From assembly GCA_026702845.1 (NCBI GenBank), contig JADCLS010000007.1, positions 124,001-188,000 on the forward strand: a stretch of DNA of 64,000 nucleotides, given 5' to 3'. Both the position numbers and the translations under genes were made by a program. This DNA is from Candidatus Heimdallarchaeota archaeon (lineage in GTDB: Archaea; Asgardarchaeota; Heimdallarchaeia; Heimdallarchaeales; Kariarchaeaceae). Below are positions 35,529 through 45,310 of the stretch, one piece after another; position 1 is the first letter of the stretch, and every line of letters starts with the position of its first letter. The notes under the pieces were generated by a model. The model was not told where the DNA came from. It saw only the letters and a list, made by a program, of their open reading frames with translations, and did not search any database.

Positions 35529-38495
35529 TTACACACCTCTCAAAACCTCAGCCACATTACTAAGCCTATTACGTATAGATCCGAATAATATGGTGCTAAT
35601 ACTGCTGAAGAGAAGTAGTCCTATCCCTAGGTAGACGGCAGATGTCGAGTAACTAACAAAATCTATGGGAAATAAGAAGAGAGTTGACAACAGCGGAATA
35701 TATGTCTGTGTTACTAGTGGCATCAGTAATAATGCTGCCAATATACTATAGGCGGAGATGAAACTGATTTGTGTACTCATAAACGCCTGAATTCGAGCAG
35801 ATGACCATCCTATTCCCTGTAGTATGGCATATTCGACCTTTCTCTTCTCAAATTCTGAGAGAACATACAGGTAGAGAGTCATGATTAGCAGAAAGGATAT
35901 GGTGATAAATTCAAGTTGTGTAAGCCCTAATAATAAATCACCTAACTCAAAGAATTCCTCCATATAGTCATCCACAGTTCTGATATTGAGATTATAGGTG
36001 GCCCCGAAGGAATTGTATACTCTGTCTATTTCCTCTAGTACTTCATCAATCGATATGATGGATTCATCCACATCTATGAAGAGATGTGTGGCATTTTTTA
36101 GTGCTGGGGCAATTGCTTCCTCCTGTCGTGGAAGTGGCTCGGTGAAAAATTTGTAATTCATCAACACAAATGGCAATTCCTCAGATGGTCTTCCCACAAG
36201 ATCTGAAAGACCTGGTATTCGGATTGCAATATCAATTATTGGAATCTCATAATTTTCGTTATTCACTGTAAGTGGTAAACTCTCATTTTCATCAAATGTA
36301 GCCGGGCCTTTGGTGATATCCTCAAAATCATCTGCAAAGGGAAATCCAAGATTAAAGGAGAATATCATTCCCAATCCACCAGGATTAGTTCCGAGTTCGG
36401 TTAACCCATGCTGTGGAGTATTATAATAGAAGAAATCATCCCTGAAATAAGAAATCTCCAGAAATTCAATCGGATCCATAAGAACTGCAAGTGCAGGAAC
36501 TCCAACATCAAATAGAGTTATGAATATTTCTGTGGCCCGAACTCCTGGGATTTCTTCAAGAGCCTCTTTGAAATCACTTGTCTTGTATTCCATCTGATCA
36601 AGAGCTGGGAACTGAATCCGGATATCTGAACCCACTGCATATCGTGCCTCAAGATCTGCTTGATGATTGAATGTAGTGGTGATATTTGCTACTGTGAGTG
36701 TCATGGATAGAGACAGCAAGAGTATAAGGATAGGTGAAATTAACTTATACCTGTTCCTGATTAATGCCTTCGCATATGCAATTCCAGGTGTTCCATAACG
36801 GATTTTTAGGACTTTACCAAGAGGTCTTTCAATTCTGTTGAGCAACCCGGTAATAAGGCGTAAGGAGAATAAGGTTAACCCTATCCAAGTGAAGATAGGT
36901 ACAATCAGGTCGTATAGTGATTGTGCAAAGGAGGGTATGGGATTAAATCCGGTGTAGGTAAGAAAATAGATCAAGGAAATGATTATCAGAATTATAATAT
37001 CAATGAAATATTTTCGCCAGATTGGACTGTCACTGATACTTGAGCGTCGAATTTCCTCAGATAATCGGAATTTAGAAATCCTGTTGATGAAAATTATTGT
37101 CAGCACACTGGATAAACTTATACCAATGAACACTGATGTGATTAAACTATCCGTTGATATATTTTCCCTCATAGCTTCATAACTAAGATTTACCTCCAGT
37201 AATGCTTGTATACTCAACTCAGGTAGAATCGATAGTATATAGCCCAATACAGTTCCCAGAATGAATCCCAAGAAGCTTCCAAGGATGGAGAGAATGAATA
37301 CTTCAGTTCCTGCAATATACTGAATTATCATTCTATGGGTATTACGCAAACGAAACATACTAATCTCCTTCTTTCGCTGTGATAGAGTGAGATCATTGGC
37401 ATACAAGGTAAAAATGAACCCAAGTAATATCGCACCCATGGAGAAATAGAGGATGAATAATCTGAATCCAAGAAGTCGATCTGCAATAGTTTGTAGTTCA
37501 TCGTAGGCAAAATTTGTCACGATTAGCTCTGGAAAATTGATTGCTAGAATGGATTCGACATTGATTAATTGTGCCTCTACAAGTTCAACTTCAGAACCTA
37601 GCTCCTCTGTATCTAATGATAGATGGATACCATGGATGAATCTGATATAAGGGAAGAAATCAGTCATCTGGATCATGTTCTTCCAGTTAATGAAAAACAT
37701 ATCTGCTGATATACTTTGAAAGGAAATCAATGAGAGCAGATCATCATCGAATGCATCACCTATTTCTGGAATATATGCTTTCAAATTTCCAAGTAGAGAT
37801 GCAATATTGACATCAACAAACCCAGCTATTGTTAGATTAAGAGATCCACCCATGAGTATATGTAATTGTGTATCAGTGATTCCATAGGCATAACTAATGT
37901 TAACAGTCTCTCCTAGTCCCCAATTCATACGTTCAGCAAGGGTTTTAGAAATAAGAATCTCATTCATCCCGATATCATTAATATCAGTATCTGTGGTAGT
38001 AGTGAATGGTGTATTTCTTCTTTGTAGATACTCCGCAGTCAATCCAAAGGCAAATGAAGGTACATAACTCCCTTCTGCTCCAGGAACATATCTATTCAAC
38101 TCATATTTTGTATCATTGCTGATCGCAAATCCATATCTGAAATTTATCTCAAACGGAAATCCACCAATGATTGGATCCATACTTTCAAATATCTTGGATT
38201 CAGGCAATTCCTGCAAGGCCTCTAATACTTCCGTTACATTATCAACGGTTGCAGATCGATTTAGAAAATTCATACTCATATCCACAGGTAAGTTATCCAT
38301 GCTTCTTGAAATCAGCTGTGCACTGGAAGTATCAACATAGGAAAAGGTGCCGGATAATATTGTTATTGATAGAATTAACCCAGTGGAAAGAATCATAGAT
38401 CTACTCTTGTTCCTACGGATATTCCTCAGAGCTAGATTAATGACATTGAATACTTGTAAGAGTATAGATGTTTTATTGGGTTTTCTATCTTCCAT
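35529..38495 (-). CDS. FtsX/MacB-like ABC permease, large two-module form
   Basis: A 988-residue permease, first gene of its operon. There is a first helix near residues 30-50, a large extracytoplasmic domain to about 340, then a three-helix FtsX unit (about 340-480). Two more helices (about 505-560) link to a second module: a helix near 600-620, an extracytoplasmic domain to about 860, and a final three-helix FtsX unit (about 868-980). This double layout means one polypeptide may supply both halves of the transporter. Such systems move lipoproteins, lipids or peptides, or transmit force to outside enzymes. Substrate unknown. No TetR-, PadR- or two-component-type regulator lies adjacent. Confidence 0.88.
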   Translation of the reverse strand: MEDRKPNKTSILLQVFNVINLALRNIRRNKSRSMILSTGLILSITILSGTFSYVDTSSAQLISRSMDNLPVDMSMNFLNRSATVDNVTEVLEALQELPESKIFESMDPIIGGFPFEINFRYGFAISNDTKYELNRYVPGAEGSYVPSFAFGLTAEYLQRRNTPFTTTTDTDINDIGMNEILISKTLAERMNWGLGETVNISYAYGITDTQLHILMGGSLNLTIAGFVDVNIASLLGNLKAYIPEIGDAFDDDLLSLISFQSISADMFFINWKNMIQMTDFFPYIRFIHGIHLSLDTEELGSEVELVEAQLINVESILAINFPELIVTNFAYDELQTIADRLLGFRLFILYFSMGAILLGFIFTLYANDLTLSQRKKEISMFRLRNTHRMIIQYIAGTEVFILSILGSFLGFILGTVLGYILSILPELSIQALLEVNLSYEAMRENISTDSLITSVFIGISLSSVLTIIFINRISKFRLSEEIRRSSISDSPIWRKYFIDIIILIIISLIYFLTYTGFNPIPSFAQSLYDLIVPIFTWIGLTLFSLRLITGLLNRIERPLGKVLKIRYGTPGIAYAKALIRNRYKLISPILILLLSLSMTLTVANITTTFNHQADLEARYAVGSDIRIQFPALDQMEYKTSDFKEALEEIPGVRATEIFITLFDVGVPALAVLMDPIEFLEISYFRDDFFYYNTPQHGLTELGTNPGGLGMIFSFNLGFPFADDFEDITKGPATFDENESLPLTVNNENYEIPIIDIAIRIPGLSDLVGRPSEELPFVLMNYKFFTEPLPRQEEAIAPALKNATHLFIDVDESIISIDEVLEEIDRVYNSFGATYNLNIRTVDDYMEEFFELGDLLLGLTQLEFITISFLLIMTLYLYVLSEFEKRKVEYAILQGIGWSSARIQAFMSTQISFISAYSILAALLLMPLVTQTYIPLLSTLFLFPIDFVSYSTSAVYLGIGLLLFSSISTILFGSIRNRLSNVAEVLRGV

Positions 38496-38621
38496 AAATG
38501 AGCAATTATGATTTTTAAGATAAATCTTTCCAATTATCAGCTAGCAATTCTCAATTTTTGAAAATACATACAGAATACACTATTACTTGAAAAATAAGTT
38601 CATAATAAGTAGTACTGTACA

Positions 38622-39656
38622 ATGGCTATGGTAGAATTATCAATGGAAGTATTTACTATAGTCCTATTACTCATAGTTGGAATCATTGTTGGTACATTCA
38701 TTGATCGGGTTATCATCAAAAAATTGCGAAGAACAGCTGCAAGACGCAAATTGAATAAATCAAGATTGCTTCTTAATTCATTAAAAGGAACATCTGTATT
38801 CTGGACGGTATTCATCTTTACTTATTTGATCATCAATTTTACTCTGGAAGATAATGCAACCAAAATCCAGGTGATGCTGATTTTTGAAACAATTCTGATT
38901 TTGGCACTAGCATATTTTCTGCAAAAGCTATTTCTGATATTCATCAATTATTACATTCGTAGAGATATATTACCAAGCACTTCAATCTTCAATAATATAG
39001 CAAAAATAATGGTATTACTACTTGCGATAGTAGCCCTTCTAAAATTATTTGATATATCAGTAACCCCTCTTCTGGCAGCTTTTGGAGTAGGTGGTCTAGC
39101 TATTGCCTTTGCTTTACAGGATACTCTTGCCAATCTCTTCGCGGGGATATACATCATAGCTTCTAAACAGCTAAATCCCAAGGATTATGTGCAACTGCAA
39201 TCTGGGGTAGAGGGATATATTCAGGATATTGGTTGGAGAAATACTTCAATACGTTCTCTTCAGAATAATCTCACCATAATACCGAACTCACTCCTTTCAT
39301 CATTAATAGTGATAAATTACAGCCTTCCTATCAAGGAAATGTCTATTAAAATTCCTATTGGAGTATCTTATGATAGTGACCTAGAGAAAGTGGAGCGAGT
39401 AACCATTGAGGAAGCTTTGAAAGCAGTAACAGAATTAGAAGGTGCTGTACCTGATTTCACACCAAGAGTAAGGTTTAATCAATTTGCTGATTTCTCTATA
39501 AATTTCAATTTAGTTATTAGAATTAAAGATTTTGAAAACCAATTCTATATCCAACATGAATTGATTAAAAGATTACACCGTCGTTATTCTAAAGAAGGAA
39601 TTGTTATCCCATTCCCAATTAGAACTATCCATATTGAGGATAAGGAAAAAAGATAA
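38622..39656 (+). CDS. MscS-family mechanosensitive channel
   Basis: A 344-residue small-conductance mechanosensitive channel. Helices lie near residues 9-30, 58-74, 84-110 and 125-145. The pore helix follows at about 148-180 with the Gly/Ala-rich motif FGVGGLAIAFALQDTLANLFAG, then the beta domain NPKDYVQLQSGVEGYIQDIGWRNTSIRSLQNN and the alpha/beta C-terminal vestibule. It protects cells against hypo-osmotic shock. Transcribed away from the ABC operon. ATG 38622 is the first Met; ATGs at codons 3 and 8 are alternatives. Confidence 0.93.
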   Translation: MAMVELSMEVFTIVLLLIVGIIVGTFIDRVIIKKLRRTAARRKLNKSRLLLNSLKGTSVFWTVFIFTYLIINFTLEDNATKIQVMLIFETILILALAYFLQKLFLIFINYYIRRDILPSTSIFNNIAKIMVLLLAIVALLKLFDISVTPLLAAFGVGGLAIAFALQDTLANLFAGIYIIASKQLNPKDYVQLQSGVEGYIQDIGWRNTSIRSLQNNLTIIPNSLLSSLIVINYSLPIKEMSIKIPIGVSYDSDLEKVERVTIEEALKAVTELEGAVPDFTPRVRFNQFADFSINFNLVIRIKDFENQFYIQHELIKRLHRRYSKEGIVIPFPIRTIHIEDKEKR

Positions 39657-39703
39657 TTGTAGATTATATCATTATTTATATTCTCTTCTTGATTTCTACC
39701 TAT

Positions 39704-40492
39704 ATGAGCATATACTATGAGTACCTGGATAATCTTCCCACCAAAGATGGGGTTGATTATCGAATTAAAAGAGATGATATTAGCATCTATGTTAGTGAAA
39801 TGACCGATGAAGGTCAGATTAATGGAGTATATCGAACTCATTCAGATAATTTATCAGAATTGGTGACTGAGGTTGAGGGATTTTTTGAGCAAAATGGAAA
39901 ACGATTTCATTGGACGATAAGCTCTATCGATACTGGGAATTTGGAGGATTTCCTTATTCAACGTGGATATCATCTTGTTAGTGATACATATCTGCTCTCA
40001 TTTGATTTGACAAAAGAATTACCACAAACACCTAAGACTAATGAATTGATAAAAGTGAGACAAGTGGATTATCAAGAGATGCGACGGGATGATATAGTAG
40101 ATCTCATCTCTACAGTTTTTGGAACTTCCAATGACTCCACCCTGTCCTTTCTGGAACAACAAGAGCTGGCAGAAGCCGATGGATATATACAGAACCTGCA
40201 ATATGTTGCATATGAGGATGATACTCCACTTGGTTTTGGTACACTGACCCATATCCTAGGGTATCCTACTGGTCGTATGGGTGGAGCTGCCACTTTGAAA
40301 AAATATCGAGGTAGAGGTGTCTATACAATGATTACAAGAAGAAGATTAGAGGATGCTAAGAATTTGGGATTAGGCCAGCTAATTATAGATGCCGATAAAA
40401 ATACTTCTGCACCAATTCTTCTCAAATACGGTTTTTTGATACTTGATGAGATCAAAGAATTCTCTCCTTACAAGGCTAATCCCATAATCTAG
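39704..40492 (+). CDS. GNAT-family N-acetyltransferase
   Basis: A 262-residue protein whose C-terminal half is a GNAT domain: EIRKVRQVDY-like strand start, YVAYEDDTPLGFGTLTHI (strands 2-4), and GAATLKKYRGRGVYTMITRRRLEDAKNLG with the acetyl-CoA loop RGRGVY. The N-terminal 110 residues are a degenerate GNAT-like or substrate-binding half. The TATA element TTTATATT (39675-39682) lies 26 bp before ATG 39704, so I choose this over an upstream in-frame TTG. The 3' end overlaps the convergent endonuclease Q gene by 4 nt. Substrate unknown. Confidence 0.82.
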   Translation: MSIYYEYLDNLPTKDGVDYRIKRDDISIYVSEMTDEGQINGVYRTHSDNLSELVTEVEGFFEQNGKRFHWTISSIDTGNLEDFLIQRGYHLVSDTYLLSFDLTKELPQTPKTNELIKVRQVDYQEMRRDDIVDLISTVFGTSNDSTLSFLEQQELAEADGYIQNLQYVAYEDDTPLGFGTLTHILGYPTGRMGGAATLKKYRGRGVYTMITRRRLEDAKNLGLGQLIIDADKNTSAPILLKYGFLILDEIKEFSPYKANPII

Positions 40493-41838
40493 AAATTAAT
40501 CTCAGCTATGTCTTCAAAATCCATGGTCTCACCAATCTTCAATACTCCATAGGTTCCATCAAAACCTCCAGGAAAGAAACTGAAATTACCTTTCCTGATA
40601 TTGCAGATATCCTGTATTAAAGAGGATGGAAGTGAACTATCCTCCAGTTGCTGAGAATGATCGTTTGTCCAAAGATTGACCTCTGTACCTGTGATTTTGA
40701 GTACATCGTTGTATAATTTCATTGTTTTCTTTCCTGTGATTGATTTAATGCCAAGAGAATGGGCAACAATCTCTATAAGAGGAATCATTGTGACAAAATC
40801 CCGCTTTGGCCCATCACCTATCCTTCTATCCTCACCTTGAGCCCTAGCAATCTCATAAGCCCGTTGATGTACTCCAATAGTTAATTCTCCTTTGCATATT
40901 GGACATAGATCCCCTTTTGGCACATGTTTTGCAGAATAGAAACAATGCTGCCCTTTTTTATGGATACCTGGTTTTTTACGCTCATCACGGTGTCCAGTGA
41001 GGAAGTATCTACCTTCAGTGATATGAAATTCTGCAGTTTTGATGATGTTGTTATTTCTAATTGCGTGGATTATATCATCATAGGTTCCTTTATTCACATT
41101 GAGGGTGGTAAATTCTCTTCCTACACGATTTAATGCTGCAGAATGTGCATCAGCATTACTAACCAAACTGAACTTATCAAGCTCCGGTATCATACCTAGA
41201 ATTGATGGATCTGCACTCAGTCCAGTTTCTATAGCATGAAATCGATCTGAAGAATCACCAAAGAAATCACCCATGAAGTTCACTCTGTTATTCCCCCCAT
41301 ACACTCCTTCTGGTGTGAGAACATGTGCGGGAATCATCTCCAACATCGGATGGAGATCAAGAATTGCATGGATTTTTTCATTTAATTCATCAGTACTTTC
41401 TGTTACCACAAAAGGTCTAGCCATATTCTCCCTTGCCACACCCCATGAATCTAACAACTCATTTAACTCTTCAATCACCGTGAAATTGGGGAAAAGAATT
41501 AACACATGAACACGTTTCTTGTTTTTTGAATCAGGAATTGGGCCTGTGAAGATCAACTCTGTCTGCAATATATACCTAGGGGCTGAAGATTCTATATTAT
41601 TTTGATAGGCAAAAATGCCTTTTTTCTCTTCTGTGAATTCATTTTTCAGAAAATTCGTCCAGGGAGTGAATTGAGCATCACCTGTACCAATGAGATTTAC
41701 TCCTTTGAGAGGAGAATACTTTGCTGAATCAATAAACCTTTTCTCAATTTTCTTCTTTAATCCAGGTGATTCTTTCACTCCCGCTCTTGCTCCTCCTGCA
41801 AAAGCAGAATGTGCATGCAGATCGCCATGAATTTCCAT
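40489..41838 (-). CDS. Endonuclease Q (PHP-fold DNA repair nuclease)
   Basis: EndoQ cleaves DNA 5' to deaminated bases such as hypoxanthine and uracil. This 449-residue protein shows the PHP metal-site motifs: DLHAHS (Asp6, His8, His10), GTGDAQFTPW (51-60), His111 in RVHVLILFP, His172 in IPAHVLTP, ETGLSADPS (204-212) and SNADAHS (228-234). A zinc-finger-like part follows, with Cys299, Cys312 and Cys315 (CPICKGELTIGVHQRA), which is characteristic of EndoQ as opposed to other PHP proteins. EndoQ is known from some archaea and a few bacteria. Monocistronic. Confidence 0.88.
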   Translation of the reverse strand: MEIHGDLHAHSAFAGGARAGVKESPGLKKKIEKRFIDSAKYSPLKGVNLIGTGDAQFTPWTNFLKNEFTEEKKGIFAYQNNIESSAPRYILQTELIFTGPIPDSKNKKRVHVLILFPNFTVIEELNELLDSWGVARENMARPFVVTESTDELNEKIHAILDLHPMLEMIPAHVLTPEGVYGGNNRVNFMGDFFGDSSDRFHAIETGLSADPSILGMIPELDKFSLVSNADAHSAALNRVGREFTTLNVNKGTYDDIIHAIRNNNIIKTAEFHITEGRYFLTGHRDERKKPGIHKKGQHCFYSAKHVPKGDLCPICKGELTIGVHQRAYEIARAQGEDRRIGDGPKRDFVTMIPLIEIVAHSLGIKSITGKKTMKLYNDVLKITGTEVNLWTNDHSQQLEDSSLPSSLIQDICNIRKGNFSFFPGGFDGTYGVLKIGETMDFEDIAEINF

Positions 41839-41927
41839 GTAATCAATTATATTAACTGACTTTTAATTCATTAGGATCGATGATTGTATCAATAATCCCA
41901 GATTTGAAATTCAATTTTCTCATTTCC

Positions 41928-43031
41928 TTATCCTGAAAATCCAGAAGGAAAATGAACGTATTTTACCTCCATTAGCTGATTTGAAACGTTTTCCAATGTA
42001 TATTCATTCCAATCATTGAAATTTGGAGTTCCAAGACAGATAGATGAAGTAAGTTCGTTCAAATCAAATATTGATGACCACAGAACACCAAACCAGTCAG
42101 AATAGTAAGGAGTACAGATCCCATCTGGTTTATGAGATGAAAGAAGCGATTGGATGCTGGAAATAGATATTGATGGATGATTTTCAGCAAATTCCTCAAT
42201 TTTTCGATCTCGATAGGAATTGATAGCTTTCAAGTAATTATTTACATATTCATTATACTTCAAAAAATCCTTGCTTCGATAGTGATTTGTGCCATAAAGA
42301 TAATTTTTATCATCATCTACTTCTCTTACACTATATTCACAATCTATTCCCTCAACAATTACGGCATTTCCATTCTTATCTGCAATGAGATAATTTGTTG
42401 ATGTATTAATCGGAAGATCTGTCAATGTATCAATTGCTTGATTTACTGAATTGCATGAATCTAGTATCTTTCTTATACCAAAGGCAAAATTGAATGCTTT
42501 TGTATTCTTGGTTGGATAATCCCATGCACCTCCTCCTGCCATAATTACACACAATCCCTTCTCATTCATTCCCTCAGTTCTTCCAGTTAATAGCGTGGAG
42601 AAGCCGATGTGAGTATATGCTTCATTTGTCTTGGTTGTTAATAACCTCAGATCCTCATCATCATAATGCCAATCATAAGTTCGAGCGACAAATGTGTGAT
42701 CATTCTCTGTTGTCTCTGGCAAAAATACCATGTGTGAACAATTATTCTGTAAAGAATTTGGATAATCGATAGGAGTTAACTGATCGATTTTTACATTTAA
42801 TGCATCTGCAAATCCCTGAAATTCATCAATGATACCTGGGATGTAGGAATCGTGTATTTCAAGAATATCCTCAAATTTGTCAAATCCTGATTTATTAGGA
42901 TTGAATTTGCCCTTTGCAAAATCAAATACTTCATCTCTATGCTCCTTTGCAAATTCCCCTTGTTGGTACCCGATTTCATAACTTGTACCCTTTAAATTTA
43001 TTAATGAAAACTGTTTTTGTATCTCTTTCAT
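41928..43031 (-). CDS. C45/choloylglycine-hydrolase-like Ntn hydrolase
   Basis: About 367 residues. The segment NNCSHMVFLPE with Cys98, followed by FVARTYDWHYDDEDLR, matches the Ntn-hydrolase family that includes acyl-CoA:6-APA acyltransferase (peptidase C45) and bile-salt hydrolases, where the Cys becomes the N-terminal nucleophile after processing. Further blocks: TGRTEGMNEKGLCVIMAGGG and SSICLGTPNF near the end. In this protein the Cys is not near the N-terminus; a helical propeptide of 97 residues comes first, as in C45 enzymes. Substrate unknown; an amide bond is likely. ATG 43031 is preferred over TTG 43049. Confidence 0.75.
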   Translation of the reverse strand: MKEIQKQFSLINLKGTSYEIGYQQGEFAKEHRDEVFDFAKGKFNPNKSGFDKFEDILEIHDSYIPGIIDEFQGFADALNVKIDQLTPIDYPNSLQNNCSHMVFLPETTENDHTFVARTYDWHYDDEDLRLLTTKTNEAYTHIGFSTLLTGRTEGMNEKGLCVIMAGGGAWDYPTKNTKAFNFAFGIRKILDSCNSVNQAIDTLTDLPINTSTNYLIADKNGNAVIVEGIDCEYSVREVDDDKNYLYGTNHYRSKDFLKYNEYVNNYLKAINSYRDRKIEEFAENHPSISISSIQSLLSSHKPDGICTPYYSDWFGVLWSSIFDLNELTSSICLGTPNFNDWNEYTLENVSNQLMEVKYVHFPSGFSG

Positions 43032-43049
43032 ATTTATCACAGACTTCAA

Positions 43050-43401
43050 TTATTGGAGGATCAACTGATCTAGTATCATTTTGTAGATCCAGTTATATAT
43101 TAAACCTTCTTGATTTCTTTTGAATCGTTGATGCTCTGGATATTGGTAGTCTAAAAGCAGAAATGTTATATTACCATTTAAGTATTTCTGATCTTCTTGG
43201 AAATTTACGTTTCAGAGCTTGAGAAATTTAAATTCATTATAAAAAATTTAATTTGGATTTAAATATGGCTATTTATAAAGAAAAATTAGAAATCGAATTT
43301 TCACTTTTGTCCAAATAATATTTTTTGGGATCTGCATAGATGAGAAATATGTATCAAAATCAGAGATAGTGAATTAAATCATAAAAATGTTAATATATCT
43401 G
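43050..43401. other. Intergenic region without a recognised gene (352 bp)
   Basis: AT-rich spacer between the C45-type hydrolase start and the ABC permease stop. Near 43091-43104 there is a minus-strand TATA-like TTTAATATATAACT for the hydrolase gene, and a GATCAACTGATC direct/inverted arrangement at about 43060-43072. Only frames of under 25 codons are present on either strand, and I see no tRNA-like or hairpin-rich segment. Confidence 0.4.
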
Positions 43402-44541
43402 CTAATCCCTACTCTTATCACTTGATGATATCAACGCTAGGAAGAAGAATAGTACCGAACAGATCGCGATGATGGTGAATTCAAGCCAGAGTTCAGTAAT
43501 TCCCCAACCTCTCAGCATAATACCCTCAAAGGTTCTCACTCCATACGTCATCGGAATGGCCTTTGATATCACTTCAAGCCAGGTGGGAAAGGTGAACGTT
43601 GGGATCATCATGCCTGACAGGGCCATAGATGGGATGGCTATCAAAATTGCTAACTGCACTGACTGAAATTCATTCTTAGCGAAATTCGATAGGAAGAATG
43701 CGAGGAAAATATGTGCAATACCATACAAGAAGCCAGAAACAAAGAGCAGAGGTATACTACCATATACTTGAGAATCAAATATAAACAGGGCTATCGCAAT
43801 TACCAATACTGATTCCAAAATGGCAAATACTGAAAGTGCCAAACCATAGCCTAGGATTTTTTCTGATGGTAAAAGAGGTGTAGTAAATAACCTCAGTTTG
43901 GTTCTATTTACATCTTCTCTGATAGCTGTCAGGACAGCAAGGATGAGAATCAAGAATGTCAGAATATATGCCATGACTGCTGGAATGGAGTAATCCAGAC
44001 CACTTAATTCTCCAACACCAAATGCCAAGTCCTCATCAAAATCCAATCCAGTACCACCTGCCACCTCCTCGATTGATTCTTGTAGAGCTTTGTATACAGA
44101 TTGCCTGAGTTGGGGTTTAGTTCCGTCAATATAAATCTTAATAGATGCATTATTTCCTGCAAGCACATCATTTGTGAAATTTGACGGAATGAGAATCGAT
44201 GCAACAATCGACGCTGTTTCTACCTCATCAACCCCTTCTAAGTAAGTTCCATCTTTTATATCCACATATTCACTCAAAATCATCTCAGCTAGGATTTCAT
44301 CACCCAAGTTAATTACATCACCAGAGATTGGATGAGTGAATCCCTCATCAGTTATCTCTATCATGATTGGTACATGTTTCACCTCTCCACTTAGCACGAC
44401 ACCAAACACAAGCATAAACATGATAGGGAAGATAACCATCATACCAAAGGTTCTATGATCCCGCTTGAATTGAACAAGCACTCTTTTAGATACGACAAAT
44501 ACCCTGTTGAAAGAAAATTTAGTCTGTTTTATCTCACTCAT
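43402..44541 (-). CDS. ABC-2 type permease (drug/lipid exporter)
   Basis: A 379-residue permease with a first helix near residues 28-50, a large extracytoplasmic loop (to about 190) and five further helices near 190-210, 230-255, 265-290, 297-318 and 350-372, the YhgE/ABC2_membrane_3 layout. Conserved family elements include the EDVNRTKLRLFTTPLLPSEK amphipathic stretch and the AIPMTYGVRTFEGIMLRG block before the last helix. Coding overlaps the upstream ATPase by 8 nt. Controlled with it by the divergent TetR-like gene, by inference. Substrate unknown. Confidence 0.9.
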   Translation of the reverse strand: MSEIKQTKFSFNRVFVVSKRVLVQFKRDHRTFGMMVIFPIMFMLVFGVVLSGEVKHVPIMIEITDEGFTHPISGDVINLGDEILAEMILSEYVDIKDGTYLEGVDEVETASIVASILIPSNFTNDVLAGNNASIKIYIDGTKPQLRQSVYKALQESIEEVAGGTGLDFDEDLAFGVGELSGLDYSIPAVMAYILTFLILILAVLTAIREDVNRTKLRLFTTPLLPSEKILGYGLALSVFAILESVLVIAIALFIFDSQVYGSIPLLFVSGFLYGIAHIFLAFFLSNFAKNEFQSVQLAILIAIPSMALSGMMIPTFTFPTWLEVISKAIPMTYGVRTFEGIMLRGWGITELWLEFTIIAICSVLFFFLALISSSDKSRD

Positions 44542-45277
44542 CTACTCGTTCATCTCCTGATAATTTGATAAATACTTCCTCAATAGTTGCTACAGAATAC
44601 TTGTCTTTCAATTCCTGTGGTGTACCTTCTTCTATTAGTATACCTTTTCTCATTAAACCAATTCGATCTGCCCGTTCAGCCTCATCCATGACGTGAGAGG
44701 TGATAAGTATGGTCTGACCTGCATCCCGTAATTGTTTGAAGTAATCCCAGAAGTAGGCCCTTAATACTGGATCAACACCTACAGTGGCCTCATCGAACAA
44801 CAATATCTGTGGTTTGTGAATCATGGCTACAGCTATGCTCAATCTACGTTTCATACCACCAGAAAGATCATCCGCAGCAATATCTTTCTTTTCACGTAAA
44901 TTCAACACATCAAGCAATTCTTCTGCAGTTTCTTCTAGATCTTTCTTGGGGATACCAAATAGCTTTCCGAAGAACATTAGATTTTCCCAGCAGGTGAGAT
45001 CTAGATACAGAGAATACTCCTGGGGAGCAATCCCTATATACCTAGTAATAATTTTCCTATCTTTAGGTTGATTTAGACCCCAGATCTTCATTTGTCCATC
45101 TGTTGGCATAAGTACCCCTGAGAGCATATCAATTGTTGTTGTCTTGCCACATCCATTCGCACCGATGAACGCATATATCTCCCCTTTTTTCACCTTAAGA
45201 TCAAGCCCATTCACAGCTTTCACTTTTCCTTTGTTGTAATGCTTGACTAGTCCAGAAATTTCAATAGCATATTCCAT
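44534..45277 (-). CDS. ABC transporter ATP-binding protein (ABC-2 exporter)
   Basis: A 247-residue ATPase. Walker A GANGCGKT (39-46), Q-loop APQEYSL, signature LSGGM (138-142), Walker B ILLFDEA (158-164) and H-loop His195 in TSHVMDEAE. Walker B is followed by TVGVDP, and the family's usual DEPT is DEAT here, a substitution that is usually tolerated. First gene of a two-gene operon with the ABC-2 permease. The promoter carries an 18-bp palindrome over the predicted transcription start, and a TetR-like gene is divergent, so expression is probably induced by an exported ligand. Confidence 0.93.
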   Translation of the reverse strand: MEYAIEISGLVKHYNKGKVKAVNGLDLKVKKGEIYAFIGANGCGKTTTIDMLSGVLMPTDGQMKIWGLNQPKDRKIITRYIGIAPQEYSLYLDLTCWENLMFFGKLFGIPKKDLEETAEELLDVLNLREKKDIAADDLSGGMKRRLSIAVAMIHKPQILLFDEATVGVDPVLRAYFWDYFKQLRDAGQTILITSHVMDEAERADRIGLMRKGILIEEGTPQELKDKYSVATIEEVFIKLSGDERVDE

Positions 45278-45292
45278 AACTTACTCATGTTC

Positions 45293-45310
45293 CTAGAAAT
45301 CTATTTCTAG
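45293..45310. promoter_or_regulatory. Palindromic operator, probably for the TetR-like repressor
   Basis: CTAGAAAT-CT-ATTTCTAG is a perfect inverted repeat with 8-bp arms. The minus-strand TATA element GTATAAAAATT lies at about 45326-45336, placing the ABC operon transcription start near 45306, inside the palindrome. A bound TetR dimer would block initiation. The regulator gene at 45454 has its own TATA box (TTTTATATAT, 45423-45432) without a second copy of the palindrome nearby. Confidence 0.65.

Noticed and set aside
41852..41923. A 23-residue minus-strand ORF after the C45-type hydrolase (MRKLNFKSGIIDTIID...)
   Set aside because: It overlaps the promoter of the endonuclease Q gene, has only a weak GGA site and no sign of conservation by eye. 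Too short to support.
43265..43318. 17-codon plus-strand ORF in the 43.05-43.40 kb gap
   Set aside because: No TATA box at the right distance, no ribosome binding site, very short.
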